From NCBI GenBank assembly GCA_018401995.1, contig JAGYJR010000010.1, forward strand, positions 1 to 64,000: DNA of 64,000 nucleotides, read 5' to 3'. The stretch comes from Flavobacterium sp. GTDB taxonomy: Bacteria > Bacteroidota > Bacteroidia > Flavobacteriales > Flavobacteriaceae. Under the pieces are notes generated by a model that was given only the letters and a program-made list of their open reading frames with translations, did not search any database and was not told the DNA's origin. A program made the position numbers and the translations under genes. Shown piece after piece: positions 43,898-53,171 of this stretch. Each line of letters opens with the position of its first letter. The first letter of the stretch is position 1.

Positions 43898-43965
43898 ATA
43901 GGTAATTGGTAATGGGTTATAGGTTTTGCCCATCACCAATCATCCATCACCCATCATCTAAAAGA
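43898..43965. repeat. Spacer repeat in two orientations
   Basis: TAGGTAATTGGTAATGGGTT (plus orientation), then the reverse-type CCCATCACCAATCATCCATC. The words match the repeats inside the methyltransferase (36010) and radical SAM (56645) genes. Confidence 0.6.
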
Positions 43966-43967
43966 AC

Positions 43968-44579
43968 ATGAAAATAATCTGCATAGGGCGAAATTACGCC
44001 GACCATATTACTGAATTAAACAACGAAAGACCGTCGGAACCTGTTATTTTTTTAAAGCCAGAAACCGCTGTGGTTTTGAAGAAATTTCCATTTGTAATTC
44101 CTGAATTTAGCCAAGATGTGCACCATGAAGTGGAGGTTTTGGTTAAAATTAATAAAGTGGGGAAGTATATCGAAACCAAATTTGCTCATAAATATTACGA
44201 TGAAATTGGTCTAGGAATTGATTTTACCGCTCGCGATGTTCAAAGTCGTTTGAAAGAAAAGGGTTTGCCATGGGAAAAAGCAAAAGCATTTGACGGTTCA
44301 GCGATTATTAGTGACTTTTTACCGAAAAAAGATTTTTCTTCCATGGAAAACATTAATTTTGAGTTAACAAACAATGGTCAAAAAGTTCAAAGTGGCAATA
44401 CGAATTTAATGCTTTGGAATATTGATGAGATTATTGCTTTTGTTTCCCAATATTTTACGCTTAAAAAAGGTGATATTATTTTCACCGGAACACCAAAAGG
44501 AGTTGCAGCAGTAAAAGAAGGCGATCTTTTAGAAGGTTTTTTGGAAGGAAAATCAATGTTTAAAGTTAAAGTGAAATAA
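43968..44579 (+). CDS. Fumarylacetoacetate hydrolase (FAH) family protein
   Basis: 203 aa, the short form. It has the FAH C-terminal catalytic domain: ICIGRNYADHITELNN at the start, PVIFLKPETAVV, the metal ligands in HHEVEVLVKI, GLGIDFTARDVQ, and the C-terminal KKGDIIFTGTPKGVAAVKEG. Members act on beta-diketones or oxaloacetate-type acids and acylpyruvates. The Hpt gene starts 1 bp after the stop, so the two are probably cotranscribed. Confidence 0.93.
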   Translation: MKIICIGRNYADHITELNNERPSEPVIFLKPETAVVLKKFPFVIPEFSQDVHHEVEVLVKINKVGKYIETKFAHKYYDEIGLGIDFTARDVQSRLKEKGLPWEKAKAFDGSAIISDFLPKKDFSSMENINFELTNNGQKVQSGNTNLMLWNIDEIIAFVSQYFTLKKGDIIFTGTPKGVAAVKEGDLLEGFLEGKSMFKVKVK

Positions 44580-44580
44580 A

Positions 44581-44925
44581 ATGGCATTGCAATACAATTT
44601 AGCGAAGGTTTATGAAATATCGGAAAATGATATCGAGTTTGCTTTGCAAATTGTGAATTTGTTTTTACAAGAAGTTCCAGATGAATTGAAGTCAATAAAA
44701 GTTGGTATCGAAGAAAAAGACTATTCTAGAGTTTATGCTGCTTCACATAAGATTAAACCATCACTAGATTTATTAGGAATGGATTTGGCTTATGATGAAA
44801 ACTTGCAAATTATGGCATGGTCAAAATTGGAAGGCAAGAAAAAAGAAATTAAAGAAACCTACAAGTCTTTAAAAGAGCGCGTTGATTTAGCTGTAAAAGA
44901 AATCAAAAAGGATTTTAAAATTTAA
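44581..44925 (+). CDS. Histidine phosphotransfer (Hpt) domain protein
   Basis: 114 aa, all-helical. The Hpt signature is at [15 protein letters not shown] with the phospho-accepting His56, in the third helix of a four-helix bundle. There is no kinase domain, so it would relay phosphate between a hybrid kinase and a response regulator. No such partner lies nearby except the distant NtrC-like regulator (11368). It overlaps the operon of the FAH and CinA genes. Confidence 0.85.
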   Translation: MALQYNLAKVYEISENDIEFALQIVNLFLQEVPDELKSIKVGIEEKDYSRVYAASHKIKPSLDLLGMDLAYDENLQIMAWSKLEGKKKEIKETYKSLKERVDLAVKEIKKDFKI

Positions 44926-44948
44926 ATTTATCCCCAAATAAACCTAAA

Positions 44949-46196
44949 ATGAAAGCTGCAATTGTTACCATTGGTGATGAAATTCTCATTGGTCAAATAT
45001 TAGATACAAATTCTTCTTATATCGCTAAAGCATTAGATAAAATTGGCATCGGGACTTACGAAATGCGTTCGGTTTCAGATGACAGAATACATATTTTAAA
45101 TACACTTGAAAAATTACAGAATAAAGTAGATGTCGTTATTGTTACTGGCGGATTGGGTCCAACAAAAGATGACATTACCAAAAAAACATTTTGTGATTAC
45201 TTTGAAGATGAGTTGGTTGAGAATGCTTCGGTTTTGGCTCACGTCAAAGAATTAATTGAAGGAATCTACAAAAGACCAATTACTGCAATCAATATTGAGC
45301 AAGCTCAAGTGCCGTCAAAAGCTAAAATTCTTTTCAATAAAATGGGAACTGCTCCCGGAATGTGGATGGAGAGAAAGGATACTGTATTTATTTCTTTACC
45401 AGGCGTGCCTTATGAAATGAAATATTTGATGGATAATGAAGTAGTGCCTAGTTTGGTAGCCAAATTCAAACGACCGTTTATTGTTCATAAAACGATTATG
45501 ACCTATGGAAGAGGGGAAAGTCTAATAGCAGAACAAATTGAAGATTGGGAAGATAATTTACCTTCATTCATTAAATTAGCTTATTTGCCTAGTCCAGGAA
45601 GAGTTCGTTTGCGCTTAACTGCTAAAGGAATAGATGAAAAAATATTGCATGATGCAATTGCAAATGAAGTAAGTAAATTGACTGTTTTAATAGGAGATAT
45701 TATTGTTGGGTTTGAAGAAGATCAATCTATTGAAGTGGTTTTAGGGGATTTATTGAAGTCGAAAAAACGTACTTTAGCTACGGCTGAAAGTTGTACTGGC
45801 GGAAAAATTGCTCAACAAATAACTTCCGTTTCGGGTTGTTCGGCTTACTTTAAAGGAAGTGTTGTTAGTTATGCTACGGATGCTAAAATTGAAGTTTTAG
45901 GAATTCCTGCTGAATTAATTGCAACGCATTCAGTGGTAAGTGCACCTGTAGCAAAAGCAATGGCATTGGCAGTACAAAAAATGATGCATTCCGATTACGC
46001 AATTGCTACAACTGGAAATGCTGGTCCGTCAAAAGGAGATGCTGATGCAGAAATAGGAACTGTTTTTATAGCTTTAGCTACACCAAAAACGGTTATTGTT
46101 GAAGAATTTAACTTTGGTCAACCGCGTGAAAAAGTCATTGATAGAGCGGTTAGTAAAGGGTTTGAATTGCTTTATAAAGAAATTTTAAAAAATTAA
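44949..46196 (+). CDS. cinA: CinA family nicotinamide-nucleotide amidase
   Basis: 415 aa. The N-terminal half is a MoCF-type domain ([49 protein letters not shown]-like [12 protein letters not shown]). The C-terminal half from about 258 is the CinA deamidase domain ([55 protein letters not shown]). It recycles nicotinamide mononucleotide or cleaves nucleotide derivatives. It follows the Hpt gene by 23 bp. Full length, no defect. Confidence 0.95.
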   Translation: MKAAIVTIGDEILIGQILDTNSSYIAKALDKIGIGTYEMRSVSDDRIHILNTLEKLQNKVDVVIVTGGLGPTKDDITKKTFCDYFEDELVENASVLAHVKELIEGIYKRPITAINIEQAQVPSKAKILFNKMGTAPGMWMERKDTVFISLPGVPYEMKYLMDNEVVPSLVAKFKRPFIVHKTIMTYGRGESLIAEQIEDWEDNLPSFIKLAYLPSPGRVRLRLTAKGIDEKILHDAIANEVSKLTVLIGDIIVGFEEDQSIEVVLGDLLKSKKRTLATAESCTGGKIAQQITSVSGCSAYFKGSVVSYATDAKIEVLGIPAELIATHSVVSAPVAKAMALAVQKMMHSDYAIATTGNAGPSKGDADAEIGTVFIALATPKTVIVEEFNFGQPREKVIDRAVSKGFELLYKEILKN

Positions 46197-46206
46197 TAAA
46201 AGATTG

Positions 46207-46237
46207 TTGTGTAATTCGATTCAATTTTGTTTCTTTG
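46207..46237 (+). promoter_or_regulatory. Promoter of the rpmB-rpmG operon
   Basis: TTG (46207-46209) and TTTCTTTG (46230-46237, one mismatch to TAnnTTTG) are 20 bases apart. Confidence 0.5.
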
Positions 46238-46275
46238 CACCCTGATTTTGAATAACGAAATAAAAGATTAGAATA

Positions 46276-46512
46276 ATGTCAAGAGTTTGTGAACTTACAG
46301 GTAAAAGAGCAATGGTAGGAAACAATGTTTCTCACGCTATGAATAAAACAAAGAGAAAATTCTCTGTTAACTTATTTAAAAAACGTTTCTATATTTCTGA
46401 AGAAGATAGATGGGTTACTTTAAAAGTGTCTACTGCTGCGTTAAAGACAATTAATAAAAATGGTATTGCTGCTGTGTTAAAACAGGCTAAAGCAGACGGA
46501 TTTATAAAATAA
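46276..46512 (+). CDS. rpmB: 50S ribosomal protein L28
   Basis: 78 aa. MSRVCELTGKRAMVGNNVSH with a KTKRKFSVNLFKKRF segment is the L28 pattern. Part of the large subunit near the exit tunnel. The first gene of a block rpmB-rpmG-DUF4295-ftsY, a gene order common in Bacteroidetes. Confidence 0.97.
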   Translation: MSRVCELTGKRAMVGNNVSHAMNKTKRKFSVNLFKKRFYISEEDRWVTLKVSTAALKTINKNGIAAVLKQAKADGFIK

Positions 46513-46540
46513 TTCGGTAATCCTTAAAAAATAGATTAAA

Positions 46541-46723
46541 ATGGCAAAGAAAGGAAATAGAATCCAAGTAATTTTAGAGTGCACAGAGCATAAAGCATCT
46601 GGTGTAGCAGGAACTTCTCGTTACATTACTACTAAAAACAAAAAAAACACTCCAGATAGATTAGAGATTAAAAAATTTAATCCAGTTTTAAAGAGAGTAA
46701 CAGTTCACAAAGAAATCAAATAA
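46541..46723 (+). CDS. rpmG: 50S ribosomal protein L33
   Basis: 60 aa: [20 protein letters not shown], then [20 protein letters not shown] and the L33 C-terminus [16 protein letters not shown]. Only one cysteine remains, so it is the zinc-free form. It follows rpmB by 28 bp. Confidence 0.97.
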   Translation: MAKKGNRIQVILECTEHKASGVAGTSRYITTKNKKNTPDRLEIKKFNPVLKRVTVHKEIK

Positions 46724-46758
46724 TTGAAATTTTAAATTTCAAATAAAAATTATAAGTC

Positions 46759-46911
46759 ATGGCAAAGAAAACCGTAGCAACTTTACAGACAGCTTCTAAA
46801 AGATTAACCAAAGCTATTAAGATGGTTAAATCTCCAAAAACAGGTGCTTACACATTCGTAGAATCAGTAATGGCTCCTGAATTAGTTGATGAGTTCTTAA
46901 AAAAGAAATAA
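46759..46911 (+). CDS. DUF4295 small protein
   Basis: 50 aa from ATG 46759 to TAA 46911. MAKKTVATLQTASKRLTKAI, then KSPKTGAYTFVESVMAPELV and a Lys tail. This tiny basic protein is conserved in Bacteroidetes directly after rpmG, suggesting a ribosome-linked role. It is followed by a strong terminator, separating it from ftsY. Confidence 0.9.
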   Translation: MAKKTVATLQTASKRLTKAIKMVKSPKTGAYTFVESVMAPELVDEFLKKK

Positions 46912-46933
46912 TTTAGTTTACAACTATATATAG

Positions 46934-46968
46934 AAAAGCTACTTTCGTTTGAAAGTAGCTTTTTTATT
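46934..46968 (+). terminator. Terminator of the ribosomal protein operon
   Basis: AAAAGCTACTTTC (46934-46946) pairs with GAAAGTAGCTTTT (46951-46963) around GTTT and is followed by T residues. Confidence 0.9.
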
Positions 46969-46978
46969 TTTACATTTG
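46949..46978 (+). promoter_or_regulatory. Promoter of ftsY
   Basis: TTG (46949-46951) and TACATTTG (46971-46978, exact TAnnTTTG) are 19 bases apart. The -33 element overlaps the preceding terminator hairpin. Confidence 0.55.
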
Positions 46979-47031
46979 CTCCATTATTAGTGTTTTCATA
47001 AATACTATAATCATTTTTAATCAATTGGAAT

Positions 47032-47985
47032 ATGAGTTTTTTCAAAAAGTTATTTACATCAGATAAAAAGGAATCTTTAGATAAAGGATTAGAGAAATCT
47101 AAAACCTCTTTTTTTACTAAACTGTCGAAAGCAGTTGCCGGTAAATCTAAAGTTGACGATGAAGTTTTAGATAATTTAGAGGAAATTTTGGTTTCGTCTG
47201 ATGTTGGTGTATCAACTACACTTAAAATTATAGAACGTATTGAAAAGCGTGTTGCCGTTGATAGATTTCTTGGAACTGAAGAGTTGAATCAAATTCTAAG
47301 AGAAGAAATTGCGGGATTATTATCTGAAAATAATTTAGGTAACGCCACTGAGTTTGAAGTGCCAAAGAATAAGAAACCGTATGTTATTATGGTAGTTGGT
47401 GTAAATGGTGTTGGAAAAACTACAACAATTGGTAAGTTAGCATTCCAATTTAAAAAAGCGGGTTACAATGTTGTACTTGGTGCTGCCGACACTTTTAGAG
47501 CTGCTGCTATCGACCAATTACAAATTTGGGCAGATAGAGTAGGAGTTCCTCTAGTGAAGCAACAAATGGGAAGTGATCCAGCTTCTGTAGCATTTGATAC
47601 TTTACAAAGTGCCGTAGCTCAAAATGCAGATATTGTAATCATTGATACTGCAGGTCGTTTACATAATAAAGTAGGCCTAATGAATGAGTTAGCCAAAGTC
47701 AAAAAAGTAATGCAAAAAGTGGTTGCAGATGCGCCAAATGATGTTTTATTGGTTTTAGATGGTTCAACTGGACAAAATGCATTTGAACAAGCCAAACAAT
47801 TCACTGCTGCTACAGAAGTAAATTGTTTAGCAGTTACCAAATTAGATGGAACTGCCAAAGGTGGAGTTGTAATTGGAATTTCAGATCAGTTTAAAATTCC
47901 AGTGAAATATATTGGTGTTGGTGAAGGTATTGAAGACTTACAGGTTTTTAATAAATTCGAGTTTGTTGATTCTTTTTTTAAATAA
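47032..47985 (+). CDS. ftsY: Signal recognition particle receptor FtsY
   Basis: 317 aa, the short form without a long acidic A domain. The N-terminal helices (about 20-85) precede the GTPase: P-loop GVNGVGKTT, then AADTFRAAAIDQLQIWADR, VIIDTAGRLHNKVGLMNEL and TKLDGTAKGGVVIGI. It docks ribosome-SRP complexes at the membrane in cotranslational targeting. It has its own promoter after the ribosomal operon terminator. Confidence 0.96.
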   Translation: MSFFKKLFTSDKKESLDKGLEKSKTSFFTKLSKAVAGKSKVDDEVLDNLEEILVSSDVGVSTTLKIIERIEKRVAVDRFLGTEELNQILREEIAGLLSENNLGNATEFEVPKNKKPYVIMVVGVNGVGKTTTIGKLAFQFKKAGYNVVLGAADTFRAAAIDQLQIWADRVGVPLVKQQMGSDPASVAFDTLQSAVAQNADIVIIDTAGRLHNKVGLMNELAKVKKVMQKVVADAPNDVLLVLDGSTGQNAFEQAKQFTAATEVNCLAVTKLDGTAKGGVVIGISDQFKIPVKYIGVGEGIEDLQVFNKFEFVDSFFK

Positions 47986-48004
47986 TTAATTCATTTGTCC
48001 CAAA

Positions 48005-48181
48005 ATGTTACAATCTTTAAAAAACCTAACCTCATTTAAATTGCTACTAATAGCAGTAGTTATTAGCGTTTTGACTTTTTTTATTGAAAAGCCATTTCCT
48101 ACCATTTTTATTTTATCAAGGCTTATAGTTTTTTTAATGGTTTTTTATGCGATTATTAAATTTTTGAATAAAAAGTTTTAA
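48005..48181 (+). CDS. Small membrane protein (58 aa)
   Basis: 58 codons from ATG 48005 to TAA 48181. It has two hydrophobic helices (FKLLLIAVVISVLTFF and ILSRLIVFLMVFYAII) separated by EKPFPT and a basic ending KFLNKKF. It starts 19 bp after ftsY and may be cotranscribed with it. Its stop overlaps by four bases the stop of the convergent serine hydrolase gene. No family recognised. Confidence 0.6.
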   Translation: MLQSLKNLTSFKLLLIAVVISVLTFFIEKPFPTIFILSRLIVFLMVFYAIIKFLNKKF

Positions 48182-49239
48182 TTAATTACCGCGTTTATTT
48201 TTTCCCAAAGGGTATTATCAAAATCAGATAAACCAAAAGTTGCACTATCTGCTTCGTCACCCATTCTTATAATGACAAGTTTTTTACTTGGTATAACATA
48301 TAGCTTCTGATCATCTTTTCCTAGTGCGCAATACATGTCATTTGGTGCATTTGGAATTAATTTTCCATTAAATTGGAGTTGAGTTTGTGGCAATCTATAA
48401 CTGCTTTTCCCGTTTAGCCACCACATGTAACCATAAGCTAAGTTTAAATTTTGAGAGGTATTGGTAGATAAATTAAAATAAGTGCTATTTACAATTTGAG
48501 TTCCATTCCAATTACCTTGGTTTAGTGTTAATAAACCAAATCTTGCCATACTTCTAGCAGTACTTCCATAAACTCTGTTATTACCGCTTTGAAACCAAGC
48601 TCCAGTCATTCCAATCGGATTTTTTAGTTTGGTATTAAAATAAGTATCCCATGTTTGACTGGTAGCAGAAGCAACAACATCTTGTAGTTTCACATATACA
48701 TTATGATACGCCCAACGAGTTCCTGCATCAGCAATATATTCTAAGTCAATTGGTTCAATACCTTGATTTGTATCATCTAAGCCTGATGTCATCGTTAATA
48801 GGTGTTTGCAAGTAATCAAATTTTCTTTTGCCAATGGCGCATTTGTCCAACCTGTTCCAATGTAATCGGAAACTTTGTTATTGGTATTGATGAAATTTTC
48901 TTGTTCCGCTATTCCAACAACTGCTGTCGTTAGCGTTTTTCCAGCACTAGCCCAATACCAAGCGGTATTTGCGGTATGCCCATTGAAATAATGTTCCATC
49001 ACAATTTTTCCATTATGAAGTACAATGAAGCTTTTTGAATTTTTTTGTTCCAAATAATCCAATAAATCGGGGACATTATTTTCATTCCAACCTAGTGAAC
49101 TTGCTGTTTTGGTTTCCCATGTTGTAGCATCATTAGGCGGAAAATACATAGTCTCATTTATTGGTTGTTCAGTAGTTTCATCAGGAGAACTACAACTGAA
49201 AATGGCAAAGCAAGCGAAAAAGAAAAATAGTGGTTTCAT
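48178..49239 (-). CDS. Beta-lactamase-related serine hydrolase (lipoprotein)
   Basis: 353 aa. The signal peptide MKPLFFFFACFAIFSC is a lipobox with Cys16. The penicillin-binding/class C fold has the SxxK nucleophile motif SAGK (WYWASAGKTLTTAVV), a YxN-type motif YHN (WAYHNVYVKLQDV) and further family regions such as GYMWWLNGKSSYRL. Such proteins are esterases, D-aminopeptidases or peptidases rather than true beta-lactamases. It would be anchored in the envelope. The substrate is unknown. Confidence 0.9.
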   Translation of the reverse strand: MKPLFFFFACFAIFSCSSPDETTEQPINETMYFPPNDATTWETKTASSLGWNENNVPDLLDYLEQKNSKSFIVLHNGKIVMEHYFNGHTANTAWYWASAGKTLTTAVVGIAEQENFINTNNKVSDYIGTGWTNAPLAKENLITCKHLLTMTSGLDDTNQGIEPIDLEYIADAGTRWAYHNVYVKLQDVVASATSQTWDTYFNTKLKNPIGMTGAWFQSGNNRVYGSTARSMARFGLLTLNQGNWNGTQIVNSTYFNLSTNTSQNLNLAYGYMWWLNGKSSYRLPQTQLQFNGKLIPNAPNDMYCALGKDDQKLYVIPSKKLVIIRMGDEADSATFGLSDFDNTLWEKINAVIN

Positions 49240-49332
49240 AATGTTTTTTCTTAATTAGATATTAAATGTACAAAATAGTTTAATTGCTGATGCTAAAATT
49301 TGTATTTTTAAACTTTCAAATGAAATTAAAAA

Positions 49333-49743
49333 ATGAGAAATAGTATCCTGATTTTTACATTGTTACTTTTTACGGCTTGTTCAAAATCAATTGCTGAAAC
49401 AGATTTGGTACATATTAATGGCTATTGGGAAATTGAAAAAGTAATCTTACCTAATGGAGAAGCAAAAGATTATAAAATCAATGAAAATTTAGATTACTTT
49501 TTTATTGAAAAACAATCTGGTTTTAGAAAGAAAGTTTTACCACAATTGGATGGAACATATCTTACCAATGATGTTGAAGAAACAGTGAAAGTGAGTTTTG
49601 AAAAAGGAGACTGTTTACTCAATTATAAAACAGATTTTGCATCTTGGCAAGAAGAAGTTGTTGATTTAACGGCTGAGAAATTGGTCTTGAAGAGTTTGTC
49701 AAATAACTTGGTTTATCATTATAAAAAAATCAAAACGGAATAA
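49333..49743 (+). CDS. Lipocalin-like lipoprotein
   Basis: 136 aa. The signal peptide MRNSILIFTLLLFTAC is a lipobox with Cys16. The mature part begins with a typical lipocalin-like HINGYWEIEKVILPNGEAKD and continues with beta strands (YFFIEKQSGFRKKV, VSFEKGDCLLNYK, LVYHYKKIK). This type is common in Flavobacteria. It ends 1 bp before the DUF721 gene and is presumably cotranscribed with it. Confidence 0.75.
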   Translation: MRNSILIFTLLLFTACSKSIAETDLVHINGYWEIEKVILPNGEAKDYKINENLDYFFIEKQSGFRKKVLPQLDGTYLTNDVEETVKVSFEKGDCLLNYKTDFASWQEEVVDLTAEKLVLKSLSNNLVYHYKKIKTE

Positions 49744-49744
49744 A

Positions 49745-50041
49745 ATGGCGAAACGATTGAATGAAGAAAATACGATTTCAGATGTTTTAAAGCAGTTTGT
49801 TACTACTTATAAATTACATGATGGTATTGTAAAAGTTGATGTTAAAACAGCTTGGTTTAGATTAATGGGAAATGGTGTTACCAATTATACAGAAGAAGTT
49901 GTTTTGAAAAATAGTACACTTTATGTAAAGTTAACTTCGTCTGTGTTAAGGGATGAATTGGCTTATGGAAAAGAGAAAATCATAAAAATGATTAATGAAG
50001 AAATAGGCGAAGAAGTGGTAAAAGCTTTGGTGTTAAGATAA
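49745..50041 (+). CDS. DUF721 (DciA-like) protein
   Basis: 98 aa, matching the short DUF721 form. ISDVLKQFVTTYKLHDGIVK, then VKTAWFRLMGNGVTNYTEEV and the C-terminal LTSSVLRDELAYGKEKIIKM are the family pattern. DciA-like proteins load or support replicative helicase in some bacteria. That role here is an inference from family only. Followed by a strong terminator. Confidence 0.9.
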   Translation: MAKRLNEENTISDVLKQFVTTYKLHDGIVKVDVKTAWFRLMGNGVTNYTEEVVLKNSTLYVKLTSSVLRDELAYGKEKIIKMINEEIGEEVVKALVLR

Positions 50042-50075
50042 AAATCCCGCTTCAATTAAGAAACGGGATTTTTTG
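50041..50075. terminator. Bidirectional terminator
   Basis: AAAATCCCG (50041-50049) pairs with CGGGATTTT (50064-50072), followed by T residues. It lies between the convergent DUF721 and ndk genes. Confidence 0.8.
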
Positions 50076-50107
50076 TATTTTTTATGAACTGAGATGAAAA
50101 CTGAATA

Positions 50108-50527
50108 CTAGAACATTTCTCTTCCAGCAAAGTGGAATGCTCCTTCGATAGCTGCATTTTCATCAGAATCAGAACCGTGAACTGCATTTTCACCAATAGA
50201 AGTTGCATACTTTTTACGGATAGTTCCCTCAGCTGCATCAGCAGGATTAGTAGCACCGATTAAGGTTCTGAAATCTTCAACTGCATTTTCTTTTTCTAAG
50301 ATAGCCGCTACAATAGGACCTCTTGTCATAAATTCAACTAATTCACCAAAGAAAGGTCTTTCACTGTGAACAGCATAGAATTTTTGAGCATCAGCTACAG
50401 TTAATTGTGTTAATTTCATTGCTACAATTCTGAAACCACCTTCAGTAATCATATTTAAAATTCCACCGATGTGACCGTTTTCAACCGCATCTGGTTTAAT
50501 CATTGTAAAAGTTCTGTTACTTGCCAT
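50108..50527 (-). CDS. ndk: Nucleoside diphosphate kinase
   Basis: 139 aa. Balances NTP pools by moving phosphate between nucleotides. [20 protein letters not shown], then [13 protein letters not shown], which carries the catalytic His of the NxxHGSDS motif. Ends GREMF, the usual length. It is downstream of the damaged SUMF1 gene in the same direction. Confidence 0.97.
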   Translation of the reverse strand: MASNRTFTMIKPDAVENGHIGGILNMITEGGFRIVAMKLTQLTVADAQKFYAVHSERPFFGELVEFMTRGPIVAAILEKENAVEDFRTLIGATNPADAAEGTIRKKYATSIGENAVHGSDSDENAAIEGAFHFAGREMF

Positions 50528-50585
50528 TTTTTAAATTTTTTGCAAAGGTATTATTTTGGTAGTTAAAAACAACTACAAATTGAAA

Positions 50586-51400
50586 TTATTCTGTAATCGT
50601 TCTTGCTACTCTAAATCCGTAAAATTCGTGTGTTTTATTTGGTGGAGTTGAAATTCTATTAGCTGGTCTTAAGTAATTTACTTGGCTATCCCAAGAACCG
50701 CCTCTAACCGTTCTTCTTTCTCCCATTTCTGGTCCTTTTGGATTATCCCCTTTTTCAATTTTGTAGTAATCTTTGTTGTACCAATCCCAACACCATTCCC
50801 AAACATTACCACTCATATCGTATAAGCCTAATTCGTTTGGTAATTTTGTTCCTACAGTATGAGGAGAATTTTTACTAATCGCTTTATGCCAAGCTACTTC
50901 ATTAGCGTTATTACCACCGCTAAATTTATAACCTTTTGATTTTACACCACCTTTTGCAGCGAATTCCCATTCTGCTTCTGTAGGTAATCTATAGCCGTTT
51001 GCTTTAAAATTACAAACATAGTTTGGACCTTGTTTACTATAAACCGGTTGAAGTTTTTCTTTTTTACTTAACCAGTTACAATAAGATAGCTTCTTCCTGC
51101 TATTCCATTAATTGATAATTATCTTGCCATCCCCACTCCAGGTTTTAGGCATTTAATTTGTTAGTTTTAGTGTATTGTTTCCATTCCCAAACAGTAACTT
51201 CGAACTTACTAATTTCAAAGGTTTTTATTGTTACATCGTGTTCTTTTGTTCTGTCATTGTCAGCAGTTTCTACCGCTGTCTTTGAACCCATTTTGTAAGT
51301 ACCACTTCAACGCGGAACCATACGATTCATTTGTAAAGTATTAAAGCGCTATGAAATAATACTCAAAGTAGTTACTACTAATAATAGCAATTTTCTTCAT
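50586..51400 (-). pseudogene. SUMF1-type (formylglycine-generating enzyme-like) gene, frameshifted 5' half
   Basis: The 3' half (50586 to about 51075) is clean: KLQPVYSKQGPNYVCNFKAN, YRLPTEAEWEFAAKGG, NSPHTVGTKLPNELGLYDMS, GNVWEWCWDWY and RTVRGGSWDSQ, the classic SUMF1 C-terminal fold. Upstream of about 51075 the sequence matches the intact copy at 54001-54581 with indels: signal peptide start at ATG 51400, then VEGG and KMGSK regions out of frame. The clean part differs from the copy at 54001-54235 mainly by synonymous changes, so these are two true versions of the gene. Confidence 0.85.
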
Positions 51401-53170
51401 AATGATTAAGTTTTGCTAAAATTTGGTGCAAAGATAATTATTTTTTAACATTTTATTATTTTTTGTGAATTTTATAAAATAAATTCTTTTTAAGAATAAT
51501 GAAACTGAATGTGTTTTGTCGAATATTTGGGTATTTGTCGATTTTTATTGTTTGATAAATGTGAAAATTTGCGAAAATGGTAATGTCTCTTGTTTTATTT
51601 TTCTAATAATTCATCTGTATAATTTCTATTGCAATCTCAGAAAAGTTCATTTGACGTTCTTGTAACTATTGTTTGGAAATAATTCATTTTGGATTAAAAT
51701 AATTCTTTTCCAATTGTTCTTAAGTTTTCTTTTCAGCTTTTAACAATCTTTTCTAAATTGTCTAAACCTTTAGTTGCTTTATTTCTGAGCTTTTACTGCA
51801 CCAATAAAAGATTTTATCTGTGTCTGCTGTAATTTTATAGAGGTCCTGAATTGTGTTTTAAGTAATTCCTTTGTTTGGAAAATCAATTTCAAAAGTAGAT
51901 AATTCTTTAGTTTTTTTTTATCGAGTAATTCGTTTTGTTTTCAAGAACAGATCGCTCCATTGCAAAACCAAGTTTGTTTAATTTTTGCTCTTGTTTTCGG
52001 AGTAAATGACTACCGAATTTCAATAATAACATTGGGAAGGAAATTGCATTCGCTTCAAAGTTACTTCATCAGCCACAAGCTAATTCTCCGCCACCACCGA
52101 TATAACACAAATTTGGTAAAATCACTTCTTGATATAACGCGAAGAATTACATTAGACTAAAATTTTGTGATTTTTATCTAATTCTGTGAGTATTTCACTT
52201 TCTGAAAAAGCTAAGTTTTGAATTATTTACTTTGTACAGCCCATTTTCAAAAACAATACGTCTTCAAATTATCTGGAATATAAAATAAATTGATTTCTCT
52301 TGGGTTTACTGAACTTCATAATTATTTTCTGTCAAAATAGCATTGGTTTTGTTAACCAATTCAAAAGAAGTTTGCTTTAGTAATTGTCTTTTAAAAAGGA
52401 ATAAACAGTTTTTTTGGGTTAACATCGTCACCATCAAGGATTACTAAACCTTCATTTTTGAAAATTCGTTTGCTAAAATCGGGTTGCATCAGCTAAATTT
52501 GGATGATTTAAATAGGTATTTTGAAATACCTTTAAGCGCTTTGCTATTATTTCAATTCAAAATCTTTATCAATTCTATGAACAGTCTCAGTCCTGAAGTA
52601 TTTAATTCACCAATGGGACCATTACTTTCCTTTTCCATTGACTTTTTCCTTAAATTTAAAAAAAAGTTAATTTCATCAAAATCAAGGATCTTCAGTTGCC
52701 ATCCAATAAACAGACAAAATTATGCTCTGATGTTGTTTTTAATCTCTACAAAGGTTAATTACTGAACAATTTTGTAAAATAAAATACAAAGGTCCAGTGA
52801 ATAAATTTAATTGATGTCCAGTAGTGATTGTAAAGGTTTTAGCCTCTTTAAAAGTTGAATATTAGTAGAAGTTAAGCCTGAAATTTCAAAATTCTTATAC
52901 TGAAGTTCTAAAGAGTTTACAAAACTTTCTATTTTCAATTAGGAAAATTTTATTTTTCTCCAACTGTAATTTAAAGTTTTCAATTGTTGGAAATCGGCTG
53001 TATAAAGACTTAATTCAGATTTTTCATCTAAATAGTCCACACAAGATTAGGAAAAATATCCAGATTTTGATAAGTCACACAGTCACTTGGCATATTAGCA
53101 ATTATTTTCTGCTAAAATACTAAAAACTTTGTTTACACTGCCTTTAATAAAGGGTTAGGATTTGATTATG
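50835..53170 (-). repeat. Direct duplication, left copy (damaged)
   Basis: Matches 54000-56410 over its whole length in the same orientation (SUMF1 part plus all of bshC plus its upstream region). It is shorter by about 70 bases because of many small deletions, chiefly in runs of A or T. The offset drifts from 3166 at the left end to 3237 at the right end. Confidence 0.85.
51545..53093 (-). pseudogene. bshC copy with many frameshifts
   Basis: Aligns along its length with the intact bshC at 54733-56331, including start (ATG 53093) and stop (TAA 51545-51547) positions. Dozens of small indels, most in homopolymers, and scattered substitutions break every frame. Long stretches remain identical (for example around 52787-52860), while the 5' third is more diverged. 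No working protein can be made from this reading. It may be a decayed paralog or raw long-read sequence. Confidence 0.85.
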
Positions 53171-53171
53171 T

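Noticed and set aside
52484-52765. Rightward 93-codon frame in the damaged region
   Set aside because: It is antisense to the shattered bshC copy and is a by-product of indels.
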